Of a DNA stretch of 64,000 nt, positions 36,148 through 44,500 are shown in pieces. Source of the DNA: Acididesulfobacillus acetoxydans (lineage in GTDB: Bacteria; Bacillota; Desulfitobacteriia; Desulfitobacteriales; Desulfitobacteriaceae); the NCBI RefSeq assembly GCF_900016645.1, contig NZ_CDGJ01000096.1. One strand, 5' to 3'. The first letter of the stretch is position 1. Each line of letters opens with the position of its first letter. A program made the position numbers and the translations under genes. Below the pieces are notes generated by a model that saw only the letters and a list, made by a program, of their open reading frames with translations, ran no database searches and was not told where the DNA came from.

Positions 36148-36394
36148 GTCTTCACTCCCCGGAATTGAGGAATGAGCTTCGAGTGTAGTAGTCAAGCCCT
36201 ATTTTTATGCATTTCCGCGTTGATAAAAAATCCCGCAACCACTAATTCAACAGGAACTTAGGAGGCCGCAGCTGTCCGTGAACGTTGCCCCACCCGAACC
36301 CCCGGCCCAGACCGTTTAGTCGGATTCCCAGCCTGAGGTCCTACACAAGCCTAAACCCTAAAGCGCCGATGCCGGTTGGCTGCTTGTTCGTCGC

Positions 36395-36423
36395 GCCCTC
36401 GGCTTCGGCAGGGGGCCCTTTTT
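36395..36423 (+). terminator. Candidate rho-independent terminator
   Basis: GCCCTC pairs with GGGGGC (one G-T pair) around a GGCTTCGGCA loop, followed by CCTTTTTGG. It lies upstream of the toxin pair and would insulate it. Confidence 0.4.
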
Positions 36424-36617
36424 GGTTTTAGACAGGAATAAAACGGCCTTCACGAGGCATAATAATCAGATAGTTTTATTATGAACGGGGTAAATATTTT
36501 ATGAGAAAGAAGCTGTTAAAACTTAGAAGGGGGCTTGTCCTCAGGAAGCAATTCCATTATACTAGAATTACCAAGAGGGATACGCTGGAAATTTTGAATG
36601 GAAAGGAGAGAAAGCTC

Positions 36618-36788
36618 ATGACCGAGACAACTCAAAAGCTTAACAATATTCGAATACCACCCCAAGTATTACGCGAACTCGGGCTAGAAGAAAACTGGCA
36701 AAAAAATGTCTCTCCTGAGTTCATTGAGAAAGTTATCAAAGCGGCTGAAAAATACAAAAGTACGCTGAGAAGGCTATCTAAATATTAG
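36618..36788 (+). CDS. Putative antitoxin partner of Doc toxin
   Basis: 56-residue protein (MTETTQKLNNIRIPPQVLREL...). The start was chosen for AAAGGAGAG seven bases before ATG 36618; the frame opens further upstream at 36501 without a good site. The N-terminal half (IRIPPQVLRELGLEENW) is faintly AbrB-like, and the C-terminal half is a charged helix (EFIEKVIKAAEKYKSTLRRLSKY). It is not a recognisable Phd. Its stop overlaps the toxin's probable start, as expected of a toxin-antitoxin operon. Confidence 0.6.
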   Translation: MTETTQKLNNIRIPPQVLRELGLEENWQKNVSPEFIEKVIKAAEKYKSTLRRLSKY

Positions 36789-37269
36789 TATCCAGTATTT
36801 AAGTGAAATCGATCTTCTTGTCATTCACTACGTCGTAATTGACGAATATTTTAGCGAATTTAAAGATGGCGAAAATGAACAGAGAGGCGTAAAAGATACC
36901 TCTCTGTTTCAGTCCGCAGTTAATGAACCGAAGCAGACCTTTAACCGGCAGGACTTATATCCGGATGTTCTGTCAAAGGCAGCAGTGTATTTACGATCGA
37001 TTGCTACAAACCACGCCTTTTTTAATGGCAACAAACGTACGGCATTAATGGCGATGATCATTTTCCTTGAAGAAAACGGATATACAATAATTGCAGATCC
37101 TGTAAAATTGTATCGACTTGCATTAGCCGTCGTAAAGTCAAAACCAAGTATTGAACGAATAAAAGCAAAGTATTTAAAGAAATATTGCCGTTATACCGGT
37201 TCACGGACTGCATCGTCTCTTGCTTACCGGCAAATAATTAGAAACATCAGGCAAATATTCAGAATATAG
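36784..37269 (+). CDS. doc: Death-on-curing (Doc/Fic-family) toxin, probable ATT start
   Basis: Fic-fold kinase-like toxin; Doc phosphorylates EF-Tu. The core motif HAFFNGNKRTAL matches HxFx(D/N)GNKR. The preceding text YLSEIDLLVIHYVVIDEYF and LFQSAVNEPKQTFNRQDLYP matches the Doc N-terminal half. That half lies in frame upstream of the first ATG/GTG/TTG (GTG 36985), back to the antitoxin stop. The frame closes just upstream at 36766, and no ATG, GTG or TTG occurs before 36985. Initiation at ATT 36784, which overlaps the antitoxin TAG and has GAGAAGG ten bases upstream, is the best reading. A tail of about 25 residues extends past the usual Doc end. Confidence 0.75.
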   Translation: MSIQYLSEIDLLVIHYVVIDEYFSEFKDGENEQRGVKDTSLFQSAVNEPKQTFNRQDLYPDVLSKAAVYLRSIATNHAFFNGNKRTALMAMIIFLEENGYTIIADPVKLYRLALAVVKSKPSIERIKAKYLKKYCRYTGSRTASSLAYRQIIRNIRQIFRI

Positions 37270-37294
37270 CTAAATCATGTCATTCTAGGGAATA

Positions 37295-37382
37295 AAAATC
37301 CTTGAGTCACGCGGGCTATCAATCCGTAAAGTTGCTGACCTGGGGTACAGGTTTCTATAAAGCCATTGAGGCCCTAAGCTAG
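37295..37382 (+). pseudogene. Possible recombinase/HTH remnant
   Basis: Translating from 37295 gives KILESRGLSIRKVADLGYRFL before a stop; a neighbouring frame continues GTGFYKAIEALS and stops. The first part resembles the helix-turn-helix at the C-terminus of site-specific recombinases or transposases. It is short, frameshifted and lacks any catalytic part. It could be chance. Confidence 0.25.
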
Positions 37383-37394
37383 CAAACTCAATAA

Positions 37395-37426
37395 AACGAA
37401 AAGGCACCGCAAAAGCTTACGGTGCC
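37395..37426 (-). terminator. Terminator of tRNA-Trp
   Basis: On the minus strand GGCACCG ... CGGTGCC (37426-37403) forms a perfect seven-base stem followed by TTTTCGTTTT. It lies 11 bases past the 3' end of the tRNA. Confidence 0.85.
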
Positions 37427-37436
37427 TATATTTTTC

Positions 37437-37510
37437 TGGCAGGGGATGCAGGAGTTGAACCCACACTCGCGGTTTTGGAGACCGCTGTTCTACCATTAAA
37501 CTAATCCCCT
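37437..37510 (-). tRNA. trnW: tRNA-Trp (anticodon CCA)
   Basis: 74 nucleotides on the minus strand with encoded 3' CCA. Acceptor stem AGGGGAT pairs with ATCCCCT, the D arm is GTTT/GAAC, the anticodon stem is GCGGT/ACCGC with loop CTCCAAA giving anticodon CCA, and the T arm has TTCAACT. The discriminator is G, as usual for bacterial tRNA-Trp. It has its own promoter and terminator, so it is a single-gene transcript. Confidence 0.97.
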
Positions 37511-37541
37511 GGATAGTAAAAAGCCGCTGACGACAAGATGT

Positions 37542-37570
37542 ATTATATTCAAGAATTACCAGGCTGTCAA
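37542..37570 (-). promoter_or_regulatory. Consensus sigma-A promoter of tRNA-Trp
   Basis: On the minus strand TTGACA (37570-37565) and TATAAT (37547-37542) are both perfect and separated by 17 bases. The tRNA begins about 31 bases downstream of the -10. Confidence 0.9.
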
Positions 37571-37815
37571 GAAAAACATACGGTCCGAGCGGTCTGCGCC
37601 ATTCACCAGAGAGGGTCGGCCCATTCTCATCAGCGAGGGTCAATAAAGCAGGATTTTTAGGTTTTGATCCGAAAATATTAAGGGATAGAGCAAAGATAGA
37701 TTAAGGCGGACAGGGGATAAGGCATTGCCGCAAAATGCCCTTATGGAATCGATAAGTTGAGAGGCCTGATTCATCCTGGGTAAAGCACTGCTTCTTGAAG
37801 ATGGGAGGGGGAACT

Positions 37816-38646
37816 TTGCGCATAGATTTGCACATTCACACGGTGGAATCAGACGGGGTTTGTTCCGTGGCGGAAGTCTTCGAAGCAGCCCGCCGGCACG
37901 GGGTGGGAATTATTTCACTGACGGATCATGAGAGTACGCAGGGAATTGCGGCAGCAGAGGAATTGGCCGGAAAAAGTTCAATGAAGATTGTTCCCGGGGT
38001 TGAACTTCTTACTTCTTTTCAAGGTCAGGAGGTTCACCTTCTCGGCTACTATAAGAATGTGGATCATCCACTTTTGCAAAGCCGGTTGAAAGAACTGCGC
38101 GAGCATCGTACGGCTCTGGCTTATGACATGGTGAAATTGCTCCAGCAGGGCGGAATCGGGGTGAAGTGGCCGGATGTGGAAAAAGCGGCCGGAGGTGAAG
38201 GTGCCGTCAGCAAAGGACATATTATGCGTGTCCTTTACCAAAAGGAGAGATTCTCGGGTAAGTTTGATTGGGGCGATGTCGGGGCTTTTTTCCAACCGGG
38301 GGGGATGGCTTATCTGCCTTTTCTTGAGCATCGTTTCGAGGAAGCGGTCGATCTTATACTGGCAACCGGAGGAATGCCGGTTTTGGCCCATCCGGGACTT
38401 TTGAGGAATCCGGGAATTGTACCGAAACTCCTCAGTTACCGGCGGATTGGACTGGAGGTCTACTATGGCTACTGGAAAGAGCGCCAGGCTTTAATTGATT
38501 ATTACGCCGGGGTTGCCCGGGAAAAAGCTCTTCTGGCGACTGGAGGAAGCGATTTTCATGGGCCGTTCAGCACGGTCAAAATCGGGCAGATAGACGTTCC
38601 GCTGAAGGGGGTTCAGATCCTGGAGGATTACCTGGAAATTCACTGA
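37816..38646 (+). CDS. PHP-domain phosphoesterase
   Basis: 276-residue polymerase/histidinol phosphatase-type metal-dependent phosphoesterase, similar in layout to YciV/RNase AM-type nucleotidases. Metal-binding motifs in order are DLHIHTVESDG (start), LTDHES (near 40), VPGVELL (near 62), LAHPGLL (near 192) and GGSDFHG (near 245). TTG 37816 was chosen because GGGAGGGGG lies just upstream and the protein then begins MRIDLHIHT, as is usual. An earlier in-frame TTG at 37795 is less likely. Likely substrate is a short oligonucleotide or 3',5'-bisphosphate; not determined. Confidence 0.85.
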   Translation: MRIDLHIHTVESDGVCSVAEVFEAARRHGVGIISLTDHESTQGIAAAEELAGKSSMKIVPGVELLTSFQGQEVHLLGYYKNVDHPLLQSRLKELREHRTALAYDMVKLLQQGGIGVKWPDVEKAAGGEGAVSKGHIMRVLYQKERFSGKFDWGDVGAFFQPGGMAYLPFLEHRFEEAVDLILATGGMPVLAHPGLLRNPGIVPKLLSYRRIGLEVYYGYWKERQALIDYYAGVAREKALLATGGSDFHGPFSTVKIGQIDVPLKGVQILEDYLEIH

Positions 38647-38937
38647 ATCAACCAGAACTTGCCAGAAGAAACCAAACTTGTCTAAAGACAACTGAGACCC
38701 GCTAAGATTCACTAAGACTAAATGGAACGAAATGGAACTGACTAAGGTCCGGCGGGCCTTCCGACGGTGTTGAGGATAAAAACATTTCCCGCGTGAAAAA
38801 CTAATTCTGTTTTTGTCGAAGAGAATTCGTGTCGGGGCGATGATTCGGGTTTTGGCCGGGGTAAAGCTCGTTTAGATGCCGCCGGAAACGGCGGCGGGGC
38901 TTACGACTCGATACTAGATTTTCACAGAGGAGGCAGA

Positions 38938-39828
38938 ATGATGAGTCATATCCGTTCGCAAAAGGAACTGCTTAAAGACATAAAAGACTTGATCCTCACG
39001 CATTTTGGCGAGAGTGGTCAGGGGATTCATGTGGAAGTAAAAGGAGATAAAGTTTCCCTTTGGGGTGCTGTGGATACTTTGGCAGAGAAGGATTTTGCCG
39101 CTCAGCGCATCAGCCGGATCGAGGGTGTGAAAGAACTGGATAATTCCCTAACGGTGGCTGATGATGGCAAGATCAGTGACAAAGAAATTGAGGAATGGGT
39201 TCGCCAACGGTTAGCCGGGTCGGGGCATAAGGAGGTTTCCGGCCTGGGCTGCCGGGTGAGCCACGGAATAGTCACCCTTTTGGGCCACGTGGAGACCCGG
39301 AGCAATGAACATTTGGCCGAGAAAATCGCTTCTCAGATTCGCGGGGTTAAAGAGGTTCGCAGCGAAATTCAACTGAAGGGAAAGAGCGTCGACGATGCGG
39401 TGCTGGTCAACCGGGTGGAAAGTGCTCTGGCCGCTTCCCCTTGGGTGAATGCTCAGGAAATTAAAACAGCGGCCAGTAACGGTTTGGTCACTTTAACGGG
39501 TCTAGTGAACACCCCGGATGAGTTGGAGTGGGCGGTAGAAACGGCTTATCAAGTTGCGGGAGTGAAAGCGGTCGTCAGTGAGGTGCTGTCCCGCCATCAT
39601 TCCCAGGGGGAAGATTTGCGTTTGACGGAACAGCTTGTCAATGCTTTGGGGCTTAATCGGCTCAATTCGGCCCAGGTGCACGCTTATGTGCAGGGCGGGA
39701 TTGCTTTTCTTTCAGGAGAAGTCTACTCTCCGGAGGACCGGGAACGTGCCGAGATTCTTTGTCAGGGAATGCCCGGCATCGACAATGTCGATAATAGTAT
39801 TCGGGTAGCCGCTCATTGGAGCAAGTGA
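38938..39828 (+). CDS. Protein with four BON domains
   Basis: 296 residues composed of four successive BON-like domains (about 10-75, 80-148, 153-215 and 222-290). Each has the pattern VxVxxGxVxLxGxV followed by a helix ending GVKxVxNxL, for example VEVKGDKVSLWGAV. BON domains are thought to bind phospholipid or other ligands. There is no signal peptide or membrane segment, so it is probably cytoplasmic. GAGGAGG precedes two adjacent ATG codons; either 38938 or 38941 could be used. No functional link to neighbours. Confidence 0.85.
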   Translation: MMSHIRSQKELLKDIKDLILTHFGESGQGIHVEVKGDKVSLWGAVDTLAEKDFAAQRISRIEGVKELDNSLTVADDGKISDKEIEEWVRQRLAGSGHKEVSGLGCRVSHGIVTLLGHVETRSNEHLAEKIASQIRGVKEVRSEIQLKGKSVDDAVLVNRVESALAASPWVNAQEIKTAASNGLVTLTGLVNTPDELEWAVETAYQVAGVKAVVSEVLSRHHSQGEDLRLTEQLVNALGLNRLNSAQVHAYVQGGIAFLSGEVYSPEDRERAEILCQGMPGIDNVDNSIRVAAHWSK

Positions 39829-39852
39829 TGATAAAAAGATAACCCGTGACAC

Positions 39853-39881
39853 TTGCACAGGAACGAAAGAGAACGTATAAT
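39853..39881 (+). promoter_or_regulatory. Sigma-A promoter upstream of imuB-like gene
   Basis: TTGCAC (39853) and TATAAT (39876) are separated by 17 bases. It is the only strong promoter between the BON gene and the imuB-like gene, and it lies just ahead of the LexA-like boxes. Confidence 0.75.
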
Positions 39882-39892
39882 AGGGTTAAGGG

Positions 39893-40053
39893 GAACATTA
39901 GTTTGATATACAGGAACCTGAGTTTGACCAAGGAGAAACCTGAGTTTGGAGCGGTCAACCACCCCCTGCCTAAAGGCGCCTAAAGACGTCTGAAGCCAGG
40001 GGTTTCCGCGCGAAGCATTCGGTCAACTTTGACAACCTGAAACTAAGTTCAGG
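39893..40053 (+). promoter_or_regulatory. Cluster of LexA-like boxes
   Basis: The Gram-positive SOS box is GAACnnnnGTTC. Here are GAACATTAGTTT (39893), GAACCTGAGTTT (39914), a weaker AAACCTGAGTTT (39936), and an 18-base imperfect palindrome with GAAACTAAGTTC at its core (40036-40053). The first sits about 12 bases after the promoter -10, the classic operator position. Each has one or two mismatches, so binding is inferred. Confidence 0.5.
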
Positions 40054-40178
40054 CCAGGGCTATAAGCCTTTAACATGATTTGCGGGGGAGTCTATTCCTC
40101 CTGACTGAGGTCAGAAGTATCCGAGCTCCGATGATCATGAACTTAGGGGACAAAAACCCGGATGGTGGGGGGACAGAG

Positions 40179-41480
40179 GTGCATTGGCTGCTCTATTTGG
40201 CTTTCGAAAATCCGGAGCGGAGAGAGATTAAGGATGTCTGTTCCGGTGAGGATTCCGGACGATGTCCTTGTCTGCCGGGGTTAAGGAGAGAACTTGCCGG
40301 TTCCTCCGGGAAGCACTCGTGTTTAGATGCAGACAGGGGAATTTTACCCGCGGGCAGCGAGACTGCGCCGGTGACTTTTAAGGCTTTCTCCGCGGGTAAC
40401 CGGACCACACCGGGGACCGAGGACGGGGATGCTCCGGTGTCGGTTTCTTTAAATAAGGCACAGGGGTTTTCCCCAAGGATAGAAAAGGGCCGGGGTGAAT
40501 ACTGGCTGGAATTAAGTGGCCCGGATACGGTTTTTAAAGTCATGCGGGAATTAAAAGACGGGCCGCGGGTGATGGCGCTCGCACCGAACAAGTGGTTGGC
40601 GAAGCAATTGGCCCTTAACCTTTTAAATTACCCCGCAGAGACGGAAATCGGGTCTTCATGGTATCTCTGGCGGGGGAGAAAGGTCTTTTCCCAGGGTCGG
40701 GAACTCGCGCTGATATGTTTTTCCCCCAACCGCCAAAAGGAAGATTTTTATCCGGGTCCGGCTTCAGCCGGTCAGGCCTGGCAGGCCTGGGCCAAGAGCA
40801 GTTTTTGGCATGCTTTTCCTGTCCGGGGGCTTTGGTTTTTGACCCCCAAAGCCGTTGACGAACTGGAAAGACTGGGTTTTAACAACCTCGGGCAGTTACT
40901 GAGCTTGGGGGATGATTTCCTTGGGCGAGTGACGGGTAATCCGTACCTGCCCGCCTATTTAAAAGGGGGAGAGAATCTTCCCGGGCTTGAGAACAATTAT
41001 CCCGAGCGGAGTTTGCGTTTTTCCGCGGACTTAAGAGATCCGGACAGTCAAAATGAGGCGGACAGTATCCGCCTGCAAGCTTCCGTGGAATTGCTTTCCT
41101 CCCGCCTAGTCGCTCAATTGGCACAAAGGCAGCAGGGATGCCTGCGTCTAAGTCTTACCGTTTCCCATGCGGGAGAGAGGCTGAGCAGAGAGAGGAGCTT
41201 TTCTCCCCCCCAATATACCCTGGGGGCATTGAAGGAAAATGCAACCATACTCTTGCGCACCTTGCCCTTTCCCAGTTATAGCGAAGTTTGCCTGGAAGCG
41301 GGAGGGCTGCAAACCGTAAGTTATCTCCAGTATACTCTGTTTGCGGAACAGGCCCGTTTAGCGCAGGATCCGCATTTAACAGCGTTGGTCTCGCGCTTTT
41401 CGGGTGTACTGCAACGGGGAAAGGAATTTTCCCGCCGGGAAAAGATGCTCGCCCACTATGATCCTTGGCGTTTCGGGTAG
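40179..41480 (+). CDS. imuB: ImuB-like catalytically degenerate Y-family polymerase
   Basis: 433 residues from GTG 40179 (GGGGGG six to seven bases upstream; earlier in-frame codons lack a site). Y-family landmarks remain: ALAPNKWLAKQLA (the NKxLAK motif), a helix-hairpin-helix-like DELERLGFNNLGQLLSL, and a little-finger domain (about 280-400). The metal-binding carboxylates appear lost: the first motif reads LLYLAFENP rather than xDxDxFFA, and the second reads GRGEYWLELSG rather than SxDExxLD. In ImuB such loss is normal; it acts as a clamp-binding adaptor for DnaE2. Residues about 18-105 are low-complexity. dnaE2 starts 20 bases downstream. No imuA is seen. Confidence 0.7.
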   Translation: MHWLLYLAFENPERREIKDVCSGEDSGRCPCLPGLRRELAGSSGKHSCLDADRGILPAGSETAPVTFKAFSAGNRTTPGTEDGDAPVSVSLNKAQGFSPRIEKGRGEYWLELSGPDTVFKVMRELKDGPRVMALAPNKWLAKQLALNLLNYPAETEIGSSWYLWRGRKVFSQGRELALICFSPNRQKEDFYPGPASAGQAWQAWAKSSFWHAFPVRGLWFLTPKAVDELERLGFNNLGQLLSLGDDFLGRVTGNPYLPAYLKGGENLPGLENNYPERSLRFSADLRDPDSQNEADSIRLQASVELLSSRLVAQLAQRQQGCLRLSLTVSHAGERLSRERSFSPPQYTLGALKENATILLRTLPFPSYSEVCLEAGGLQTVSYLQYTLFAEQARLAQDPHLTALVSRFSGVLQRGKEFSRREKMLAHYDPWRFG

Positions 41481-41500
41481 AAACTTAGGGGGTGTCCGGC

Positions 41501-44500
41501 TTGGATTTTGTCCATCTGCATGTACATTCCCCATATTCCTTTTTGGCTGGGGGGAGCCACCTCCACCGTTTAGTCCGCAAAGCAAAGGAGTTAGGGTTCA
41601 AGGCTTTGGCTCTGACAGATTGGCACAGTCTGGCCGGGGCAGCCCGCTTTCAGGAGTTGATGCTGGAAGCCGGGCTAAAACCTGTTTTCGGGGCGGAGGT
41701 AGCGGTCCGTTCGCGGGAACCGGTTCGGGGAAGTCAACAGCTGCCGGTTTCAGGCACACAGTATAGTCTCCGTGCGGGCGGAGAAGACGGTCTGGGTTCG
41801 CGTGCAGATCATGGCGTAGTCATTAGTTCGCGTGCCGCATATGACCCGGGAGCAGGCGGCCGGCGGGGCTCCACTCAGGACGATAGGTTCGCTGTCAGCA
41901 CAAACGGCCCGTGTGGCCCCTCTCTGTTCGATCAAAGGCGGGGTTTGAGTGGCCCGGAAAGTTACCATCTGGTCCTTTTAGCGCGAAATTTGGAAGGTTA
42001 CCGGAACTTAAGCCGTTTGCTTACGGAGAGTCACCTGGATCACCCGCGGGGTGAGCCCTTGGTGGAGTGGGAAAGTTTAAAAAAGTTCAGCCCGGGATTA
42101 TATGCCCTTTCGGGTTGCCGGCAAGGGGAGGTCCCTTTTTGGCTTTTGCAGGGGAAATATGAGCAGGCCAGGGCGGCAGCGGAAGCTTACCGGGAATTTT
42201 TCGGCGAATATTTTTACCTGGAGGTCCAGGGGGATCGCCTTCCCGGTTGGAAACCCCTTTGGACGGGGATGCAAAGACTTCACCAAGAGTTGGGGATTTC
42301 TTTGGTGGCGACAAATAACGTCCATTATGCCGAGAAAGAGGATTTTCGGGTTTTTGATTTGCTCACCTGCTTGCGTAAGAAAGTCAGGTTGGACGAAGTG
42401 GTGGCAGGACGGTATCTGAACGCCGAAAATTATCTTAAAACCTCCGCGGAAATGCTGGCGGCTTGTGGGGAAAGGCCGGAAATACTGGAGGAAAGCGCGA
42501 AAATTGCCGCGGAGTGCACTGTTCATTTAGGAGAAGAATCTTTTTTCCCCCAGTACCCTTTGCCCAGCGCCGAGGCCCGGGCGGGATTTTTAAAAGAGCT
42601 GACCTGGCAGGGGGCGCGGCAACGGTACGGGCGGATTACGCCGGAAATTCAGCGGCGCCTCGAATATGAACTCGGGGTTATCAATCAACTGGAATTCGCC
42701 GACTATTTTCTGGTGGTCTGGGACGCTTTGCAGTTTGCCCGCCGCAAAGGAATCCGTTTTGCCGGGCGGGGCTCGGCAGCCGACAGTGCGGTCGCCTACT
42801 GCCTGAAAATCACGGAAGTGGATGCTATCGGCAGAGGGCTGTTGTTCGAACGCTTTCTCAGTTTGGAGCGTGCCGAGAAACCGGATATCGATGTGGATTT
42901 TGATGCGCGTTACCGCGACCGGGTGGCGGCTTATTTCAGTGAGCGCTACGGGCAGGATCAGGTGGCGGCTGTCGGGACATTCCAAACTTTCCGGGCGCGC
43001 TCGGCGATTCGGGAAGTGGGGAAAGTTTTTGGCCTGCCGGAGGCGGAACTGGACGATTTGGCTAAACGTATGCCCTGGATAAATGCGGATGAAATTCAGG
43101 CGGCGATGTCTTTTTTCCCCGAATTGAAAGTTCTGCCGCCCGAGAGACAGAAAAGCCTGCAAATGCTCTTGGCGTATTGTGCCCGGATTTCCGAGTTTCC
43201 GAAGTTTTTGGGCATGCATCTGGGCGGGATCGTGGTAAGCAGGGAACCGGTGGCAGACATTGTTCCTGTGCAATGGTCTGGGAAAGGAACCCGGGTGATT
43301 CAAGCGGATAAACGGGATATTGAAGAGTTGGGGTTGTTTAAAATTGATCTCCTCTCTTTGCGCACCTTATCGGTGGTGGACGACAGTATCCGCGATGCCA
43401 AGGTCTCAGACCGTACTTTCCGGGAAGAGGTGACGGTCGGGGATCACGAGGAGGTTTATGCCCGCTTGCGCACGGGCGGGACGATGGGGATTTTCCAGCT
43501 GGAGAGTCCGGCCCAGAGGGCTTTACAAAGCCGCTTGGGAGCCGAACGTTTTGAAGATGTTGTGGCCAGCGTGGCGTTGATTCGCCCCGGTCCGGTGAAG
43601 GGGGATATGGTCGAGCCCTATGTCGCCCGGCGCCAGGGTTTGGCTCCCGTGAATTACCTGCATCCGGCTTTGGAGACGATTTTGCACAAAACGTATGGCG
43701 TCGTTTTATTCCAGGAGCAGGCTATTGAAATCGTGCAGAAAGTGGCTGGCTTTTCCTTGGGAGAGGCGGATCGCTTGCGCCGTGTGATGAGCCATGTCCG
43801 TTCTTCAGAGGAAATGCGGGAAATTGGGCGGATGTTTGAAAAACGGGCTATAGAAAGAGGAGTCGAAAAGAAAGTGGCGGAGACGATTTTCTCTTATCTC
43901 GTCGGTTACGCGGGCTACGGCTTTTGCGAAGCTCATGCGGCGGCTTTTGCCACGACCGCCTTGAAGACTGCCTATTTGGTTGAGCACTACCCGGCGGAGT
44001 TTTTCGCGGCTCTGCTCAATCACCAGCCGATGGGATTTTATCCGGCGCACACCTTGGCGTTGGAGGCGAAACGGCGGGGAGTGCGGCTTTGGCCACTGGA
44101 TCTGCAAAAGAGCGTCTGGGATTTCCGGGTAGAAAACGGGGGGATCAGGACAGGGTTCAGGCAGTTGAAAAACATGAGTCAGGAGGTGGCTTTCCGTATT
44201 GAAAAGGAGCGTGGCAAACAGGGGTTCCGCACTTGGCAGGATGCGGCTGCCAGGTGTGAACTTTCCGGCCCGATGTTGGAGAACCTCGCTCTGGCCGGTG
44301 CTTTTGAAACGCTCTTTCCCAATCGCAAGGCCTTGCTCTGGGAGATCCGTCAAGGCCGGGGTCAAGGGCTTTTTGCGGAGGAAAATTTCCTTGGGCCTGA
44401 GTACCCGGATTTTACCCTGCTGGAGAAAACAGAGTGGGAGTACAGGCTTTTAAAGCTCAACACGACCTATCGGCTGATGGAGCTTTGGCGTCAAGTCTAC

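Larger units (their letters stand above)
35834..36617. other. Gene-free accessory stretch between the tnpA relic and the antitoxin gene
   Basis: 784 bases. Contains two GC-rich hairpins (36123-36140 and 36395-36416), possibly element ends or terminators, and no recognised coding family. An open frame exists at 35844-36029 (+), but it has no family resemblance I can name and no ribosome site. It probably includes the outer part of the decayed IS200/IS605 element. Confidence 0.45.
39829..40178. other. Promoter and probable SOS control region of the imuB-dnaE2 pair
   Basis: 350 bases without a gene. It contains a near-consensus promoter at 39853-39881 and four LexA-like sites listed separately. 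After that are short CCTAAAG-type repeats and a CCCCTG/CAGGGG inverted pair (about 39972-40003). Confidence 0.6.

Noticed and set aside
38878..38895. GCCGCCGGAAACGGCGGC hairpin before the BON gene as a terminator
   Set aside because: Stable stem but no T-run; could be chance in GC-rich leader DNA.
40080..40178. TTG 40080 as start of the imuB-like gene
   Set aside because: No ribosome site nearby; GTG 40179 has GGGGGG at proper spacing and begins at the expected first strand of the fold.
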